From positions 125,954,027 to 126,018,026 of the forward strand of contig OY757023.1 in the NCBI GenBank assembly GCA_963580285.1: a DNA stretch of 64,000 nt, read 5' to 3'. Origin of the DNA: Lucinisca nassula (taxonomy: Eukaryota > Mollusca > Bivalvia > Lucinida > Lucinidae). The position numbers and the translations under genes were made by a program. The notes below the pieces were generated by a model that was not told where the DNA came from, ran no database searches, and was given only the letters and a program-made list of their open reading frames with translations. Position 1 is the first letter of the stretch, and each line of letters opens with the position of its first letter. Of this stretch, positions 1 to 11,495 are shown piece by piece.

Positions 1-538
1 GGTTGTCTTTTAATTGTTGTAATCTGTTGGGCTCTTTTGAAAAGAAATCGACATTTTGGGTCAAATAGTGTGTTATTAAAATTTCATTTTTGATAACTTG
101 CCTTCATTCAACTTAGGACACCATAGGCAAGCTGTGTTGTCTTCTGACAACCCCATTTAATCCCCTCGCAACAACGTTGTGACGGGGATATAGCATCGGT
201 ACCTTGCGTCCATGTGTGTGTTTGTGTGTGTGTGTTAGTGTGTGTGTCCGTACGGAACCTTGTGAACACGATAGCAGACACAGTTTTCATCGTAGAAGCT
301 TCCAGCATTCCACAAATGTTTCCCATGGATAGACGACGACCCCTATAGGAGCTTTTTGGTGACGCACTTCCGCTTCTAAAAATAGAACGGGAAAAGCCCT
401 GGCCGTCAACGTCGTATATGCTTCAAGGCAGTGGGACAGATAAAGTGTTAATTACAGCGTAAATTTAACTTTTGACGAATTCTAATGTAAGATAACGGGA
501 CAAACACCGATATGCTACCAGGTGTGAAATTTCGCATT
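1..538. other. Unassigned flank with short TG repeat and one stray repeat unit
   Basis: No gene is visible. A degenerate TG microsatellite lies at about 211-248. Bases 255-345 are a single copy of the roughly 140-bp repeat that is tandem at 3005-3680; both share AACCTTGTGAACACGATAG and the later ATCGTAGAAGCTTC block. The rest is unassigned. Confidence 0.6.
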
Positions 539-907
539 ACGAAAACATGCCTATATTATACAACTATATCATCAATTTTTCGGGGAAAAAAATGGAAATT
601 TTAAAATGAAAACTTGTGATATTTTTTTTTATTTCTGCTCGAAACATAGATTGCGGGGACTCGATAGGACCGCCTCTACGAGATAAGGATTTTTATTTAT
701 TTGCCCGTTTTTGTTTTTTTAACATTTAATCATTTTGTGCATTAAGTACAGGAGGTTCTATCGAGTACCTGCAATCTATGTTTTGAGGCGGTTCTATCGA
801 TAACCCACAGACAGGAATAAGAAAAATAATGTTTACCCCTGCAAACCCCAGTTTTACAATATAAAAGTGGGGTTTGAGGGGGTCAAAATCGCATAGGCGT
901 GTTTTCC
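539..907. mobile_element. Foldback MITE, family B copy 1
   Basis: It starts with ACGAAAACATGCCTATA and ends with an imperfect inverted copy (ATAGGCGTGTTTTCC). Internally, blocks around AAACATAGATTG and CAATCTATGTTT face each other, with GACCGCCTC/GAGGCGGTTC between, so the centre can fold into a hairpin. The same layout recurs at 5170, 33564, 53385 and 54753. It has no coding capacity. The superfamily is not assignable because no clean target duplication is seen. Confidence 0.7.
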
Positions 908-982
908 ATGATGGCAAATCCCTAGTCTTATGTTTTAATTAACTGCTCTTCAAGATTTATTGTACAAACAACCAACAGGGTC

Positions 983-984
983 CT

Positions 985-1039
<55 letters not shown>

Positions 1040-1062
1040 GTGTGCCATGGCCTACATGTTGC

Positions 1063-1147
<85 letters not shown>
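983..1147. repeat. Compound (TC)n-(CTGT)n-(TC)n microsatellite
   Basis: A TC tract runs to about 1037, then a short unique spacer, then CTGT repeats at about 1063-1107, then TC to 1147. The arginine/glutamate-rich and leucine/serine-rich ORFs here are translations of these simple repeats. Confidence 0.95.
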
Positions 1148-1151
<4 letters not shown>

Positions 1152-1757
1152 CCAACACTTAGCGAGCGTAGGTAAATGTGAATTACAGTTTCCACGTCAA
1201 CCGACATGTAACGTGTCAACAACGTCGTGTCTACATCAAGCAAACATCAAAGCGATGTACTGAATTTGACTTTGCAACGTCTATGAAACGTCAGAACGTT
1301 GCGTTGGCGATAATACGGCGTTGCTTAATAAGATGTCACTTGCCCAGTGCTCGGACCCATCAAGACTCAGTGGGATTGGAACATTAAATTCAAAACAAAC
1401 GTAGAACACCCTTTCAGTGCATGATAATGAAACACTCTTTCGCAAGTGCAAGATTTTACAGTAAAATCAGGTAGATCAACCTGCCCAGCCCTTACATTAC
1501 CAGGAACCACAAAACGGGTACCCTGGCAAACAGTGCAGGATTCTGCGGCGTCTGATCAGGGCCTACACTGTTTGCAAAATTCAAGCCATTTTCCAAACAA
1601 ATTTTGAAGAAAACACAACCTGACACGCCTAAATTCTGAAATGGACTCTGCTATATATAAGGAGGAAGATTCCATTATTTGGTACAAAAAGGGTTAATGG
1701 CTTATTAGCTTAGCTCCAAAATATCTTCTTGGATACACGGATCAGTCAAACCCCTCT
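1148..1757. other. AACGTC-rich stretch and palindromic short repeat
   Basis: At 1190-1350 variants of CAACGTC/ACGTC recur and the stretch ends near TTGCCCAGTGC. This resembles the iteron end at 52190-52268. At about 1520-1578 lies a short repeat, CAAACAGTG to CACTGTTTGC around GGCGTCTGATCAGGGCC, also found at 52290-52325 and 63893-63968. No gene is visible. Confidence 0.5.
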
Positions 1758-1957
1758 CATCTCAACGGTCACGTGACATTGACGTGAGTTGGAGTGGGTG
1801 TCGACGGCATGACGTCGAGTCAACGTTGACTCGACGACCGTCTTGCAGTCCACTCATTAGCTTTTTTTCGACTGTCTGTATGTTTATTTTTCTGTCTGTT
1901 CGTCCGTACGTCTGTTAGTCATTCATTCATTCAGTCGGTCGGTCTGTCGTCTGTCAG

Positions 1958-2047
<90 letters not shown>

Positions 2048-2266
2048 GGCCATGTGACTTTGAAGTGAGTTGGAGTTGGTGTCGACGGCATGACGTCGAA
2101 CCAACGTTGACTCGACGCCCGTCTGTCAGTCCACTCATTAGTTGTTTTCTACTGTCAGTATCAGTTTATTTTTCTGTCTAACTGTCCGTCCGTTCATCTG
2201 ATATCAGTCATTCAGTCAGTCGGTCTGTCTGTCGTCTGTCTGTCTACTGTCAGTTTCTCAGTCAAA

Positions 2267-2299
<33 letters not shown>
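1758..2299. repeat. Two tandem copies of a ~285-bp unit, each ending in (TC)n
   Basis: Copies at about 1758-2043 and 2042-2299 share the order: CTCAACGG, GAGTTGGAGT, GTCGACGGCATGACGTCGA, a TCAACGTTGACTCGACG block, CAGTCCACTCATTAG, CTGTC-rich sequence, then a TC tract (1963-2043 and about 2268-2299). The second copy is diverged. Confidence 0.8.
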
Positions 2300-2307
<8 letters not shown>

Positions 2308-2457
2308 ACATGATGTTTGCTAGAAATAAAATATTGTTTAAACCAAAACAAACGTTGTCTGTCCACAGGAATCTTCAATTTATTAAAACTGCACTTCTAG
2401 ATAGATCGTTGGACATTTTTAATTGCACATGTAGACAGATCGTTGGTCAGTTTTCTC

Positions 2458-2491
<34 letters not shown>

Positions 2492-2500
2492 GAGATAGAG

Positions 2501-2587
<87 letters not shown>

Positions 2588-2600
2588 GAGATAGATAGAT
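2458..2600. repeat. (GATA)n microsatellite
   Basis: About 35 near-perfect GATA units with a few GAGA interruptions. The serine/isoleucine/leucine/tyrosine-rich minus-strand ORF over it is a repeat artefact. Confidence 0.97.
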
Positions 2601-2664
2601 GTTCTGTCCGTATGTGATAGCTATACTTGGATAGAGAATAACGAAAAGTTACGTAAAAACCTAT

Positions 2665-2741
2665 TTTGTAAGTAAGCTTTCGTAAGCCATTGACATGGGT
2701 CATTTAAGTAAGCTTTCCTAAGCCATTGACATGGGTCATTC
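2665..2741. repeat. Tandem duplication of 38 bp
   Basis: AGTAAGCTTTC followed by TAAGCCATTGACATGGGTCATT occurs twice in direct succession with one mismatch. It is a simple tandem duplication. 2742-3004 holds nothing I recognise. Confidence 0.85.
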
Positions 2742-3004
2742 ACAAAGAGATTTTCGTCAATAACAAACGGATCCAGAATAAACGAATTTCAGTAAAAAAA
2801 AAAAGCAAAATATCATTCTTTCCTTCTCGAGGCATTATTTCATTGTAAACGGGTATATTTTCTCTCAAAATTTCTGAATATTGTTAGCATTTTAAGTTCC
2901 GCCAATACATTTGAATAGCGATTGCCGTTTCAATTGACGGCCAGTGCTTTGCGCATGCTAAAGAATGACGTCATAAACGGAATCTCTAAAACGTCCTATT
3001 GTTT

Positions 3005-3680
3005 TCAAGGTCAAGGGTAAACGGTCAAAGCTACAATGGCCTTGACATTAAAAACCTTGTGAACAGGATAGAAGACAGATCATCCTAGAATCTTCAAACC
3101 TTCCACAAATGTTCCCCATTGAAAGACAATGAACCCTATTTCTTTTCAAGGTCAAATGTCACGGTCACAATAAACCTGACCTTAAAAACTTTGTGAACAC
3201 GATAGAAGACACATTTATCATCATAGAAGCTTCAAACCCTCCATAAATATTCCCATGGAAAGACGATGAACGCTACTGATTTTCAAGGCCAAGGTTCAAA
3301 GGTCAAGGTGACAATGAACTTGAACTTAAAAACCTTATGAACATGATATAAGACACAGTAATCAGCGTAGAAGCTTCAAACCTTCCACAAATTTTCCCCA
3401 TGGAAAGACGATGAACCGTATTGACTTTCAAGGTCAAGGGTCGGAGATCAAGGTCACAATGGACTTGACCTTAAAACCTTTTGAACAGGATAGAATACAC
3501 AGTTATCATCGTAGAAGCTTCAAACCTTTTGCAAATGTTCCCCATGGAGAGACGATGAACCGTATTGACTTTCAAGGTCAGTGGTCAGAGGTCAAGGTCA
3601 CAATGGACTTGACCTAAAAAATCTTATGAACAGGACAGAATATGCAGCTATCATCGTAGAAGCTTCAAACCATCATGTCG
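3005..3680. repeat. Tandem repeat, ~140-bp unit, about 5 copies
   Basis: Units recur near 3005, 3147, 3282, 3427 and 3570. Each has TTCAAGGTCAAGG, a CAATGGACTTGACC-like block, CTTGTGAACACGATAGAAG, ATCGTAGAAGCTTCAAACC and CCCATGGAAAGACGATGAAC. A lone unit is at 255-345. This type of AAGGTCAAGGTCA tandem core is typical of bivalve non-autonomous elements. ORFs across it are out of register with any known protein. Confidence 0.85.
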
Positions 3681-3736
3681 ATGAATGGTATGCTGTTGCG
3701 AGGGGATGCTACGCTTGCGTTGCCTTGTTTGTTCTG

Positions 3737-4235
3737 TCGAGATTATTTCACTTATATCTAACCGATCGTTAATCACAGGTTGGTGAAAATCGAAGCCGGC
3801 ATCCCCGGAGAAAAACCACCAGACCTCTGAAGCCCCCGCCCATATGGGGCTTAAAGAAATATATGGGCTGCATGATGCTTCCACGCAGAGCTGAATCCGG
3901 CCCGCACACTAGTACTGGTAAACCGCTTAGAGGATCTAAGCCTGCCCAGGAACCGCGGTGCGAGGCGGACCGTCCATGCTAATAAACCCTATTGGTTTCA
4001 TTGGGCGACAGGGCTTGAGATGTCATTTCATCTCAATGTCGGGTAAAAGTCCCACAAAATTGGAAGCAACGTCTCCAAAATGACCTTTACAGTGTTGACG
4101 GGGACGTTAAACCTCAAATCAAACAAACAAACAAACACCCGACCTCCGGTTGGCGTCTCACATGTGACCCTAGCCAGTTTCGAAACACAGCCGTGAAAGA
4201 GCTACGATTAACAGTCATAAGGCAAAGAGGCACCT
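3737..4235 (-). mobile_element. tRNA-derived SINE (family C), split by a nested insertion
   Basis: Bases 3737-3827 carry the SINE tail region and 4138-4235 its central and tRNA-like head, both on the minus strand. Together they match the intact copy at 34872-35090 and the minus copy at 53624-53826. A family A retroposon interrupts it at 3828-4137. Confidence 0.75.
3828..4137 (+). mobile_element. Family A retroposon, nested in a SINE
   Basis: A ~300-bp non-coding element with head AGCCCCCGCCCATATGGGGC and a (CAAA)n tail. It is flanked by near-identical 9-bp duplications CCAGACCTC (3819-3827) and CCCGACCTC (4138-4146). The CAAA tail and target duplication indicate LINE-style retroposition. No tRNA A/B boxes are evident in the head, so its origin is unknown. 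Other copies are at 6041, 33866, 34537 and 54066. Confidence 0.75.
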
Positions 4236-4680
4236 CCAAGCCAATCATTTATAATCAGATAGATCCGAGCTGTGTCTTAGCTCCATATTAACTGCAAATG
4301 ACAAGCACAATAAATAGCTTAAGTTTCGTATTTGTTTATAAAACTTGTATCATGGTTACTTTCTAAAATTGCCTCGAGACCTCTGGCTAATGCAGCAGAC
4401 CTCGGACCTGTACCTGGGTCAATGCGAAATTACTTGATCAATGACATTATATTATAAGCCAGTTACTTATATTTTTATCTCTTTACAAACCAAAGTATGT
4501 CTTGTTACAATGACCTCCAATGTTTATTATAGATACATATAATTTGATTTATAGATATCTATTATAAAATTATAGATATCTGGTAAAATTATAGATATCT
4601 CGAAATTGTATTAAATAGTATAACGGCATGCCATATACTTTTCTATGTTCAGCCATATTAATTCAGTCACGTGACTGATT
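4236..4680. other. AT-rich unassigned sequence
   Basis: No gene is visible. ATAGATATCT-like motifs recur several times at 4540-4605. Confidence 0.4.
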
Positions 4681-4875
4681 TCACGCTCTTTTTGAAACGT
4701 GGTCGTTGTGCTCCACGAAATTGTTCGAAATTTCACGAATCTCCCAGTCGAACACAAAACGTGTTCCACGCTTCAGTTCGTGGACCACGAAATCACCAGT
4801 CGAATACCGCCACTGACCAGTAACAATTCTGGTTCTGATTCTGTCTTTTAACTGTCTTGTTCTTTTTGGATTTAT
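4681..4875 (-). other. Unrecognised open frame next to a transposon end
   Basis: The minus-strand frame is open across about 65 codons and has codon-like composition (R/E/V-rich, no simple repeat). It is interrupted upstream by the iteron end of the 4876-6832 element. It could be a fragment of a disrupted exon or of an unrecognised element ORF. I do not recognise the protein and make no functional claim. Confidence 0.25.
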
Positions 4876-5169
4876 GGACATCTCGGCCCCATACAAACTC
4901 GGCCCCTGACAAACCCGGCCCCTGACAAACTCGGCCCCTAGCAAACTCGGCCCCCATTCAACTCCGTCCCTAAAAACTCAGTCCCTAGCAGCATTTAGGT
5001 CTAAAAAAAAACAATGTTTTTGTTTCCGAGAATCAATTTGGAAGGTGGATAGGTAGTTTCACAGAAAGTTTGAGCATATTTATCGTTTTTAATACGAAAC
5101 CTTACCACGATAAAAGATCGCGGAAACCCATGCTGCAATTGGGACGGTGTTGGAATTGAGTGTGGCAGC

Positions 5170-5450
5170 ACGAAAACATGCCTATATAATTTCGACCACC
5201 TGCAACCACACTTTTATATAGTAAAACTGGGGTTTACAAGGTTTTATATCAATTTACATTTTTCTTTTCAGAAACATAGATTGTTGGTTCTTGTAAGAAC
5301 CGCCCCGTCGATGCCGTTTTTACAAGTACCCAAATCTGTTTACTCAAAAACATAGATTGTTGGTAATTGTTAGAATCGCCCTGTCAGTGTGGTTCTGACA
5401 AGTACCCAAAATCTATGTTTATTGCAGAAATTAGAAAAATACGTTCATGT
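5170..5450. mobile_element. Foldback MITE, family B copy 2 (rearranged)
   Basis: It begins ACGAAAACATGCCTATA like the other copies and holds two successive AACATAGATTGTTGG...ACCGCC...AAATCTATGTTT hairpin halves. The inverted end is not seen. It is nested in the 4876-6832 element. Confidence 0.6.
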
Positions 5451-6040
5451 TTCATCTGAAAATTTTCATATTTGTGCCACAACTAGATGGGTTCTTCTTG
5501 GACCAAGTAAAGCAAAACTCCTGTTGGTGACATTATATGGTGTTTATTTACATGATGATGGCTGCAATACAATCAAGTAGAATCATAAATACATTTATTG
5601 ACAAAGAATGAAGAAGTAGTTGAAGAGAATGAAAATACAACTCTTCACTTCAAACTCTAAATTTGATCTGCATTCAGGCATACAAATAATCATGCAGATC
5701 AAATCATACATATATATCAAAATGACATTTCTTAAAGATACATGTACATTTAGTAAAGATGACTCATAATACTAAAACAGCTATATAATTACTTAATGAA
5801 AGGATAATGGTGAAATCCTTATCATGTGCGTATGGAAGACATGTTATACACACTCATTAATGTCTACAGAAGACACTATAAATAACATGTAATATCCAGC
5901 TGCACGAAGATGCTCAAAGATAATCTGTAATAAAATACAATTGTGCTAACCTGCAATACAATAAAGTACAATCATAAATACATTTATTGACAAAGAATGA
6001 GGAAGTAGTTGAAGAGAATGAAAATACAACTCTTCACTTC

Positions 6041-6360
6041 CTGCCTACCAATGAAACCAATAGGGTTTATAAGCATGGACGGGCCGACTCGCACCGCTTT
6101 GTCTGGGCAGGCTTAGATCTTCTAAGCGGTTTACCAGTACTCGTGTGCTGGTCGGTTTCAGCTAGTTGCGTGGAAGCATCATGCAGCCCATATATTTCTT
6201 CAAGCCCCGACGGGCGGGGGCCGTCATACTTTCATGAACAGCAGAAAAATAAAATCCATTTCTTAAATGCACACACTAGTGTCGGGTAAAGTCACACAAA
6301 ATTGGCAGCAACTTCTCCAAAATGACCTATACAATGTTGACGGGGTGTCAAACAATCAAA
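6041..6360. mobile_element. Family A retroposon with inverted head
   Basis: 6047-6222 is the family A head on the minus strand, whereas 6281-6358 is the family A tail (from GTCGGGTAAAGTC to GACGGGGTGTCAAACAATCAA) on the plus strand. About 58 bp of other sequence separates them. An inverted 5' portion joined to a forward 3' portion is the expected product of twin priming during LINE-driven insertion. Confidence 0.65.
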
Positions 6361-6832
6361 TAATTGGTATTAATAGAAAAAGGGCTAATGGCTGTGGAAT
6401 GGTCAAACCCTGCAAATGATAATAAAAACAAAATGGTACATTTTTTTAAGTGCGCAACAGAACATACTACTCTTTTAAGTGACAGAGATGTTATTACACG
6501 CCAATCAATCAATTAGTTTTTAATTACATCGGAAGGTGAGTGACAGTGGACCCACAGCAGCGTGTCATACACTGGTTCAATCAACGGCATTATGTTCATT
6601 AAACTCATGTGAGATATGTTACTCATAATTTCATCAAAATGAGTTCAAAAGGTAATTAGGCATATGTACATTTAAAACATGTGTAATAGTTTGATAATAA
6701 GTCAAGTCCAACACTAATATATACATATTCTAATTTTAGGGGCCGAGTTTGTCAGGGGCCGAGTTTGTAGGGGCCGAGTTTGCTAGGGGCCGAGTTTGCC
6801 AGGGGCCGAGTTTGTTAGGGGCCGAGATGTCC

Positions 6833-7603
6833 TGTCACCCTTTTCTGCATTCCTGTCTTTTCAAGTCGATAGGAGTCATTTAGAGACGATGTGTTTTCAT
6901 TAAGCCGTGTACCGGAAGCGGGTCCATCTGACGTGTCCACAGTGTTTTTTCGGCAATTCCAGAAGAAATTAAGCTTACATCAATGATTTGATATACTATA
7001 AACCATTGCCCTAATACAGGTACATATAATAAAATAGTAATTTTCTGTTTAGCCATCCCAGTCAGCTCTTGTAAGCGTCCGAAGTATCATGCTGCGTGTA
7101 ACGAAAGTGGGTGGGGTAGGAATTCATCTATCTCTTCATACGGCATACACCCTCAACTGAGTATTATGTGCACATTTCAAGAAACAGTAGACCATTTTCT
7201 CCTTGATTGTGAACTCTGATGCTCAGAGAGAAATTTTGAGGCAAGAGCTCTTATTAAACTTTGGTACAAGCAGGCCCAGGAGAAGTGAAAAATCGAGGTA
7301 CTATACCTAAATCGATGTTTATAACCTCGATCGAGGTTTCAAAACACCCTAAATATGTGTAAACAATGTAGTGCGCATGAGAACTGCACAAAATTGCAAG
7401 GAAGTTCCCGGTGTCGATCGTAGTCTTCAGGCCAAAAAGTCGGAAGAACGAAAAAACAACGGTATTCACCTGAGCATTTTTTGCAAAAATAACTCCTTTT
7501 TGAACTCTGAAAGTGCGAAGATTTGAGATTCAACACGGAAACAGTACGTATTTATGATAGTTTTGATGTTTAGATTACATGTTTCCTCTGCAGCTTTCAC
7601 TTT
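6833..7603 (+). pseudogene. Unassigned stretch with a possible LINE 3' remnant
   Basis: Around 7160-7240 one plus frame gives C-T-F-Q-E-T-V-D-H-F-L-L-D-C-E, the H-x5-C part of a C-terminal zinc knuckle as in LINE reverse transcriptases, then a stop and frameshift. The rest of 6833-7603 is unassigned. Confidence 0.35.
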
Positions 7604-7751
7604 TGATGTAAAAGTGTACTTACCAATGGTAACAAGACGTTTCGCCCCCAAGACCTTTCCCCCCTGGTCGTTTCCCCCCTAGTCGTTTCGCCTCCCTTTT
7701 TGGCCCCTAGTCGTTTCGCCCCCAAACCCTAGTCGTTTCGCCCCCAATTTT

Positions 7752-7803
<52 letters not shown>

Positions 7804-9342
7804 AGGTATATATATATAAAAGATTTATTATCTCCATGTGTGACAGAGACAAAGGGAGAGAAAGAGTGAGAGAAGAACATGTAATTTAAATGAAATTATG
7901 ATGTATTACCTGTATTTGATCAATACCGTCAATCACATTGTTAATTTGATTTGACACATTAATCACGCAATTGATGCGATTAATGACGAGGTGTGAAAAC
8001 ACGTGCTCTTTGCAAGGTTATATGTCTTAAATTATCGCTTAAGCACCTTTACAGGTTTTGTTTTAAATTGGTCGCTTGGTTCGTCAAGAGAGTCGGTCAG
8101 CAAAGATTAATGCTTAGGTGAAAAACACGTGTTCTATGAAAAAATAATTGTCTTTAAATTGGTCGGTTGGTTCTTTAACAGTGTCGGCAAGCAACGGTTT
8201 AAAATGGTAAAATTGTCACAATTAGTTCATCTTTAGTTTCTAGAAAATCTTTCAAACGCCGACGATAGCAATATATAAGCTTCGCCCAAAGATCCCAGCA
8301 TCATTCATCTTTGAATTCGCCAAATACGTTTATCAAGGTCTTCTGAAGTAGAATATTGTCCTTTTTGTGTGTCGCATGTCAGAAGGAAGTAGATGGCCTT
8401 CGCCATTCTATTTCTTGTGAGGTGTGTGTGTCTGTGTGAGCGATGGGAGCATCGCCTATGTGGGACAGATAAGACTGATTTATTGATTTATTTATCACTC
8501 AAGTTACACGTTCATGTTTTTAATTTAATGTTGGTGTTTACTTTATTTTTTCTTATTATTTTTTGTTAATTGTACCCTGTTTTTGTTATAACATTTTTTT
8601 CAGACCAGACAAAGTACTTGTAAAGCTATATATTGCAAACATGGTTTGAGAATTCTTGTTACAGTCGCTATATTGGGAGGATTCTAACGAGTGCACACAG
8701 CCTATGACTTTGAACGGAAATAAGTAAAATAATGAACACCCCCGTAAGCCTCAGTTTTCTCTGTATAAAGTGAGGTTAAGGTGGATGTTTTTGAAGTAAA
8801 CAGCCTCAATGATTTTAGTGTAACAAGTCCTAGTCACACCTCTCCGAGTGGCCACTTTTAAGGCCCGGTTCCAGCCGGTAACTGAGGACAAGTAATCCTT
8901 AAGCTGACGTGACAGGGCCATGATGCTTCTTAAATATTTGCCTCTTCTCACCTCTTATAAAAGTGAAACTTAGTTTTACAGGAAAAAAGTGGGCGAAACG
9001 ACAAGGGGGACGAAACGACCAGGGGGGCGAAACGACTAGGGAGGAAACGACCAGGGAGGAAACGTCTTGGGGGCGAAACGACTAGGGGAGGAAATGGTTT
9101 GGGGGCGAAACGTCCCGGAATCCTTACCAATCCCACAGCCCTGGCTTGAGTAAACTCGAAGCACACTGGTAGGCTGCAGAACGGTAAGTGGCGATAGTAG
9201 CGTGGTCAGCTCTCCGTGTTCCTCGTGCCCAAAGTTGGTCAGGTGACTATCTTTCGTCAATCTTCGCACGTTTCCGTCTTGGTGTCGTAGTGGATCTTGT
9301 TGTTGTTGTCGAATGTGCATATAGCTACAGCCTAACGGCACA
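7604..9342 (-). repeat. 3' LTR, split by a nested transposon
   Basis: The LTR pieces 7604-7627 and 9132-9342 join to the same 235 bp seen uninterrupted at 17323-17557. The 54-74 codon frame in it contains a GGTAAGT that looks like a splice donor, but it lies wholly within the repeat and is probably fortuitous. Confidence 0.65.
7628..9122. mobile_element. 1.5-kb non-autonomous DNA transposon with CGTTTCGCCCCC iterons
   Basis: The left end (about 7637-7754) carries several CTAGTCGTTTCGCCCCC-type iterons; the right end (about 8985-9118) carries the same inverted. The element is flanked by perfect 9-bp duplications CTTACCAAT (7619-7627 and 9123-9131). The uninterrupted sequence at 17323-17557 is the empty site. 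A 9-bp duplication with long inverted ends fits Mutator-like elements best (family knowledge); 8-bp families are less likely. No transposase ORF is seen. A (TA)n(TG)n tract is at 7755-7802 and a fragment of foldback MITE B at about 8701-8790. Confidence 0.8.
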
Positions 9343-10024
9343 TCACTCGCCTCCTTTTATGAAGAACCTAGAGGTGGCTAAAGAAAGCTATATGCACATT
9401 AGATTATTGTTAAAATTTTAAAGGAATCGAAATGTTTTTTACTACGCCTCCTTTTATGAAAAAGGAGGCTCAATAGAGAACATAGAATTTAGAAATTAGC
9501 AAGTGTAACAAACAAGATCTATTAATAAAATTTCTTATAAGCAAGAGAATTCTTAACTTTTAATATAAATGGTTAATGAACTTATCAAAGGTTTTAGAGG
9601 AGCTGACCACTATGAATAGCTTGATTAAAGGTAATAAGCATTTATGAAATGGATTTCTGTAAATGGCCTGAATAACTTAAGAATGGTGAATGATTTACTG
9701 AATAAGCAGTGTGAGACAATCTTATTATATAAATGCATAGAGAAACCAATTTTGAGGTGATAGTAATTTACAGAACTATACATATCCACTGCACACAAGT
9801 TGTCAGTAACAAGGGACTACAAAGTGCTGCGCCCTGAAGGGACAACATAAAGCAATGTAAGCACTGGAGTCTCGGTTGATTTTAGATATACGACTAGCAA
9901 TTACAAATAAAGAATTTTAACAGTATAATGACCAAATATCACTGCTAAATAGAAATAACACAAAAATATAATTAAAACTGATAAAAGGACAATATCCAAG
10001 AATCACTGTAATGTGTATGCTTTA
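9343..10024. other. Interior of the LTR-type element, 3' side
   Basis: Non-coding. The purine tract (minus-strand AAAAGGAGGCG) next to the LTR is repeated at about 9447-9462, and an AAAGGAGGC follows at 9459-9470. Nothing else is recognised. Confidence 0.4.
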
Positions 10025-11495
10025 TAGGGGTGTAACGATGCATCGATAGTTCGATGCATCACGATAGGGACTGCCTCGATAGCAACGCATCGATAGTACT
10101 TTGGACTATCGATAACTATCGCCGATAGTTCATTCAACTATCGATAGTTTCGATAGTGTTTTTTTTTTCTTGAATAGACTTTGAAAATATACCTGTACTG
10201 TTGTGTAATGCTGCAAGTATTTTTGCTAAGGATATCCATGCAGCTGCAATCAGGACAGACTGATAACTTGATAAGCCTTCACATATGTGCATGATGATCT
10301 GAGTCTTCGCTGGTCGCACATGTGTATCATAGTTTTTTGCCATGCGGCACTGAATTTCCAGCCGTCATTTTTGCACGTGCAGATTAGGCAGTCAGAAAGC
10401 CTTTTCCCGCGTTTTTCAATAAAAAACGTCAATGATAGTTATTTCAAATGCTTGATCCATGCAATTTTTTGAAAACATGACAGTGAAACCTGTGCCACAT
10501 GTGAAGGCTCAGATCAACCTACAAAGTCATATATAAATGTTTGCTGTTTGTATTAGCCTTCTTTGGTATGGGACTAACCTCATTTCCCTGTTCAATTTGA
10601 AGACATTTGCAAGATGCACAAGCTGATCTTTTGTAGAGTTTATTTAGTTTATTTGAGTCTCATCATGGTTAACCAGCAGAGCTCTCACTAGGATTTTGAA
10701 AACAGGATTCCAGGAATCCTTCCTTGTAAAAAGTTGGATTCACAGATAAAAAGTTGGATTCCCACATAAAAAAGTTGGAGTTCTGATCTTGATCGCGCAT
10801 AGAACATAGACAAAAACTTCTTATTATCAGGCTACACATCCATATGAAAAACTGTATACTTTCATGGCTCCCAAACTCTTTTTTTTTCTGATAAATACAT
10901 TTCATAACTTCGTTCCAAACATGTAGATTGTGGGTACTAGTTAGAAATAGTTCACTGATGTATATATAAGGTAGTATTAGGATAACAGCAGATATAATGT
11001 AAACCCAGATCAGAAAAGCAGCATTCTATTTAGCTATATTTGTGCTTTCAAATTCGGACGTATATGTACGTGACAGTAGCTCAATTATTTTTAATTGGTG
11101 TAAACAAATACGTAAGGGAAGCATCCTAACCACGTCTCACTTCCTGTAATTGTTAAAAATGATTGTATTTTGAAGAATTACAAACATTTTGTCACCAGTA
11201 AACGTCGAAACACACTTTGACCGAGCGATAAAAAGTACGATCGTGTAGTCGCGAAAATACGTGACATTGGTAATTCGTCAATTATATCGTCTTCGTCGTA
11301 ACCCTAGTTTAATTAAACGTGATATTTTACCGACTCATGCTAATCCGTTGATGATATGAGCTTACATCAATTAGTAAACTCATTAATTGTAATCCGTAAT
11401 AACACGGGGATTAGCGCGGCGAGATTAAACAGGTACAATCATTTTTAACACGTGCCGCAAACCGACCACTTTCCAATATTGTCTCTCCCACTGAC

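Larger units (their letters stand above)
4876..6832. mobile_element. Non-autonomous DNA element with inverted iteron ends (GGGGCCGAG type)
   Basis: The left end (4876-4960) has GGACATCTCGGCCCC followed by about five 18-bp copies of CAAACTCGGCCCCTGA. The right end (6738-6832) has the same iterons inverted and closes with GGGGCCGAGATGTCC. That gives terminal inverted repeats made of tandem iterons around 1.8 kb of non-coding DNA. No transposase is seen and I find no convincing target duplication. Inside are a foldback MITE (5170-5450), two ~90-bp direct repeats (5562-5650 and 5951-6040) and a family A copy (6041-6360). Confidence 0.7.

Noticed and set aside
928..1175. Arg/Glu-rich and Leu/Ser-rich small proteins
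   Set aside because: Translations of (TC)n and (CTGT)n microsatellites.
4876..6832. Target duplication for the GGGGCCGAG element
   Set aside because: The left flank GATTTAT and right flank TGTCACC do not match, so the superfamily cannot be set.
9132..9342. Host exon on the minus strand with a GGTAAGT splice donor
   Set aside because: The frame is confined to a 235-bp sequence present at both ends of a large element, so the LTR explanation is better.
10250..10432. BED zinc finger of a hAT transposase on the minus strand
   Set aside because: It has C-x2-C, but the H/H spacing and the aromatic residues are not right, and the position would be C-terminal in that orientation.
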